Shown one piece after another: positions 61,544-64,000 of a DNA stretch of 64,000 nt (its first letter is position 1; each line of letters begins with the position of its first letter). Source of the DNA: Bilabrum cf. latius (taxonomy: Eukaryota > Bigyra: Bicosoecida > Bigyra > Bicosoecida). The stretch covers positions 1 to 64,000 of the forward strand of contig OZ237751.1 of NCBI GenBank assembly GCA_965178125.1, read 5' to 3'. The position numbers and the translations under genes were made by a program. Under the pieces are notes generated by a model that worked only from the letters and a program-made list of their open reading frames with translations, did not search any database and was not told the origin of the DNA.

Positions 61544-64000
61544 ATGCTAGGCTTCATCCTGTCGCTGGCTGTTGCGTCAAGCCTTTGCATCGGGTCTGGT
61601 ATCCCTGAACCTCAGGCGAAGTATGCAGCCATGCGGCCTTTTCCCGTTGGAGTCGTATTTATTTAGGATCCGAGGCGTCACAAGACCATGGCAGATATCA
61701 AGGCCGAGTTCGCCCGTATCAAGCAGGCCGGATTCACGTGCCTAAAGCAGGTAATGCTAAACAACATCACGGACTCGTTTGTGGCTGAAGTGTTCGACAC
61801 TGCCCTGGATACCGGGCTGATCCCCTGGTGGTACGACATCGGGGGATGGGATAGCATCACGGACTCCCTGCTCGTAAAGCTTGGGCTTCCCAATTTCATC
61901 AGCATGGAGGACGCAGAGAATGCGCCAGCGATGGTCGATTACCAGACGAAGTTCCTCAGGAAGCGGGTGGCGAACATGTCCACTATTCCGCCGTACACGC
62001 CTCCGGCTCCGAAAGGACCGGGCCTGACAGTGCTGCCTATGGATTAGCGCCTGGTCCCTTTCTTTGCAGCTTGGCTGCAAGATGAATACGATGGTGATAT
62101 CGAGGCCCTAAATCGAGCGTGGCACGTTGACACCACGGAATCTCTGTCAAGGGCTTCGCGTGCAGCAGTAGAGATGCAAGCACATGGCCGACAGGCCATT
62201 GACGTGGCCTCGATCGCCGGCGGGTACGGCCTTGCGAGCGCCGCCTCAGCCAGAGAATCCGACTAGCAGCCCAAGCAGACTGTGAGGAGCTCGCCGCTCC
62301 GCAATTTCACCGATGCAGCCCTCAGTGTGGCTGTCCCCACCGGCGGTGCAGCGCCCGCCCCCGGACAGTGGGCCTTCGAGTACCTCGGGTCGAACTTCCA
62401 CTTCTCCCCGTGGCAGCCGAGCGGATGGGACAGGGACTATCGTCGGTTCAGGGATGCCATGCGATTCCACGCGCAGCACAAGGCCGGTCTGGAGCTGGAC
62501 ATGTGCAGGTACATGCGCGCGCACGAACCCCAGCAACCGGTGCGCGTGGGCGGCGAGACAATGCTGCTGCAGCCGCAGCCCCTCAACGGCTGGGACAGGG
62601 CGCTCATGGCAGACGTGGCCCGCGAGTGCGGGGCCTACTACGACTCGCTGCACCTGCCGTGGCACTACGCGCTCACCAACACGGAGAGATCCGACGGGCA
62701 GCACCATGGCTTCCACAGGTATGACCCCGACCAGAGCCTCTACTCCATGGCGCGGTACATTGCAGACGGGGGCAGGGACATGTGGCGGGGGGCCTTCGAG
62801 AGCAGTGGGGGCCCTGCGCTGTACTCTGGCGCGCAGGACAGCGGCATCGACGGTGGCCAGATCTAGAGGATGTTCATGAACTATTTGAGCGCAGGCCTGC
62901 GCGGGATCGGGGTGTGGTCTTGGAACGCGCGGTGGCAGGGGCAGGAGGCGGGTGGCTATGCACTCACCGATCTGCAGGGAAACGTGGGAGAGCGAGCAAT
63001 CGCGGCTGGGAACGTGTCTAAGGCGATCCAGCGGGAGAGGTTCTCTCTGTGGGAGGCAGAGGACGAGCCCGTTGTGGCGGTGGTGCACTCTTGGGAGGCA
63101 GAGGCAGCCAACTCGAGGATGGGGTAGGCGGGCGGGCCCGTGATCTCGTGCACGCTTGCAGGGTGCAGGGACAGGTGGGCGCAGGAGGCCTGGATGCACG
63201 TCAAGGCACGACTGGGCGTGGCGGCAGCTCTCACTGCCGCCGGTGTGCCCTGGCAGTGGGTCAGTGACGATGATGTAGGGCAGTGGGGTGCCGACGGGCT
63301 GCTGCAGCGCGGATTTAGGTCGGTGGTGCTGCCGGGGCTGGTGAGTGCCAACTCGACGAGCCTCCTCCCGGTGCTGCTGGGCTTCGTGGCCAAAGGCGGC
63401 ACGGTGGTTGCAGACGCGCCCCTCGGGATGCTAGAGGCCCCCGGCAGCGAGTTGGTGGACCATTTCCGGGCCTCGAGCGGTAGCAGCAAGGACCCTGCTT
63501 GGGCAGATCTGTTCGGGGCCGGCGTGTCAAACTGGCAGTCCTCATCCAACGGGTATGAGAGGATTGTCTCAGAGCTGCCCGGTCGGCTGGGGCGTCCCCA
63601 CCATGCTTCGGACTCGGGCGGTCTCTTGGTCCAGGGTACCACGGCGGATCTGCTGGTGGACGAATCTGCCCCCGGCGGTGGGGCCACGCTCGTCGTGGAG
63701 CCGGGGCATGGGCAGCCGAACGCTCGCCCCTGGGCCAGCGCCGCGGTGTGGGACAGGCCGCAAGGGGGAGGCCGCACCGTGCTGCTTGGCTTCGAGGCAG
63801 GGCGACTGGCCTTTGCCGAGCCTGCGCCTGCCTCGAGCGGGCTGTGGCCGGGCGAAGTCGAGGGCGGGCCCACGCATCCCGTGCCGCCCATGAGCGGACT
63901 GGGGCCATGGAGTCGATTCCTGGCGGAGTGCTCGACCCGCAACTACACTCTCTTGCCAGGAGCAGGGGCAGAGGCAGGGGCGATTGGCAGCACTCCTGCG
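61544..64000 (+). CDS. Secreted GH42-like beta-galactosidase (3' end missing)
   Basis: The first 819 codons are present and the gene runs off the window. A signal peptide is clear (MLGFILSLAVASSLCIGSG). The order then follows GH42: an opening strand and helix (FPVGVVFI, IKQAGFTCLKQVML), the segment PFFAAWLQDEYDGDIEALNRAW typical of the family, a probable nucleophile Glu419 in AFESSGGP, and the strongly conserved end of the barrel (GIGVWSWNARWQGQEAGG). A GH42 trimerisation-like domain begins near residue 541 (AAALTAAGVPWQWVSDDDVG). The Asn-Glu pair that carries the acid/base in GH42 is not found where expected, before PFFAAWL. TAG occurs at least three times, including 62864-62866. Third positions become strongly G/C from about 62.3 kb on, unlike the neighbours. 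The gene may be of bacterial origin and since adapted to the host code; that is inference. Confidence 0.82.

Noticed and set aside
4158-64000. Widespread pseudogenes caused by premature TAG stops
   Set aside because: Only TAG interrupts the frames, domains stay intact across each TAG, and genes end in TGA or TAA.

Overview
The window looks like subtelomeric nuclear DNA of a unicellular eukaryote that does not use the standard genetic code. Two arrays of CCCTAA (TTAGGG-type) telomeric repeat and three different tandem satellites fill the first 3.85 kb. The remaining 60 kb is densely coding. Every long reading frame is interrupted many times by TAG and never by TAA or TGA. Read with TAG as a sense codon, the fragments fuse into twelve genes, several very large, each ending in TGA (ten), TAA (one) or running off the window (one). 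At positions where family conservation can be judged (EF-hand loop, PH domain, SUMO, ankyrin, Kelch, GH42), TAG mostly sits where a polar residue is expected, so glutamine is the best assignment. Below, 'Q*' marks a TAG-encoded residue. I cannot name the organism.

Layout, left to right. 1-672: 155-bp satellite. 673-1239: telomeric array 1. 1318-2830: 339-bp satellite with hairpins. 2967-3272: telomeric array 2. 3273-3848: 53-bp G-rich minisatellite. 4158-5365 (-): Yip1-domain membrane protein, one intron. 5550-13758 (+): giant secreted Fn3/Gly-rich/Kelch/P-domain protein, one intron. 13921-14196 (-): SUMO. 14566-18177 (+): large helical protein with a possible organellar presequence. 18296-25705 (+): giant secreted IPT/EGF/EF-hand protein. 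26044-39006 (-): a 4320-residue secreted IPT protein carrying a degenerate pepsin-like domain. 39434-40483 (-): Rieske protein. 40752-45473 (-): ankyrin protein. 45578-50182 (+): PH-RCC1-FYVE protein. 50368-60114 (+): giant INPP4-type phosphoinositide phosphatase. 60422-61294 (+): small basic protein. 61544-end (+): secreted GH42-like beta-galactosidase, cut by the window edge.

Two themes stand out. One is a set of huge secreted or surface proteins (5.5-39 kb) built from adhesion-type domains, lying next to the telomeric repeats. The other is membrane and phosphoinositide trafficking: a Yip1 Golgi/ER protein, a FYVE protein expected to bind PI3P, and a 4-phosphatase whose animal relatives make PI3P. 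The last two are direct neighbours. Only two introns are visible (86 and 91 nt, GT-AG), both near the 5' ends of genes. Protein lengths assume no further introns that keep the frame.
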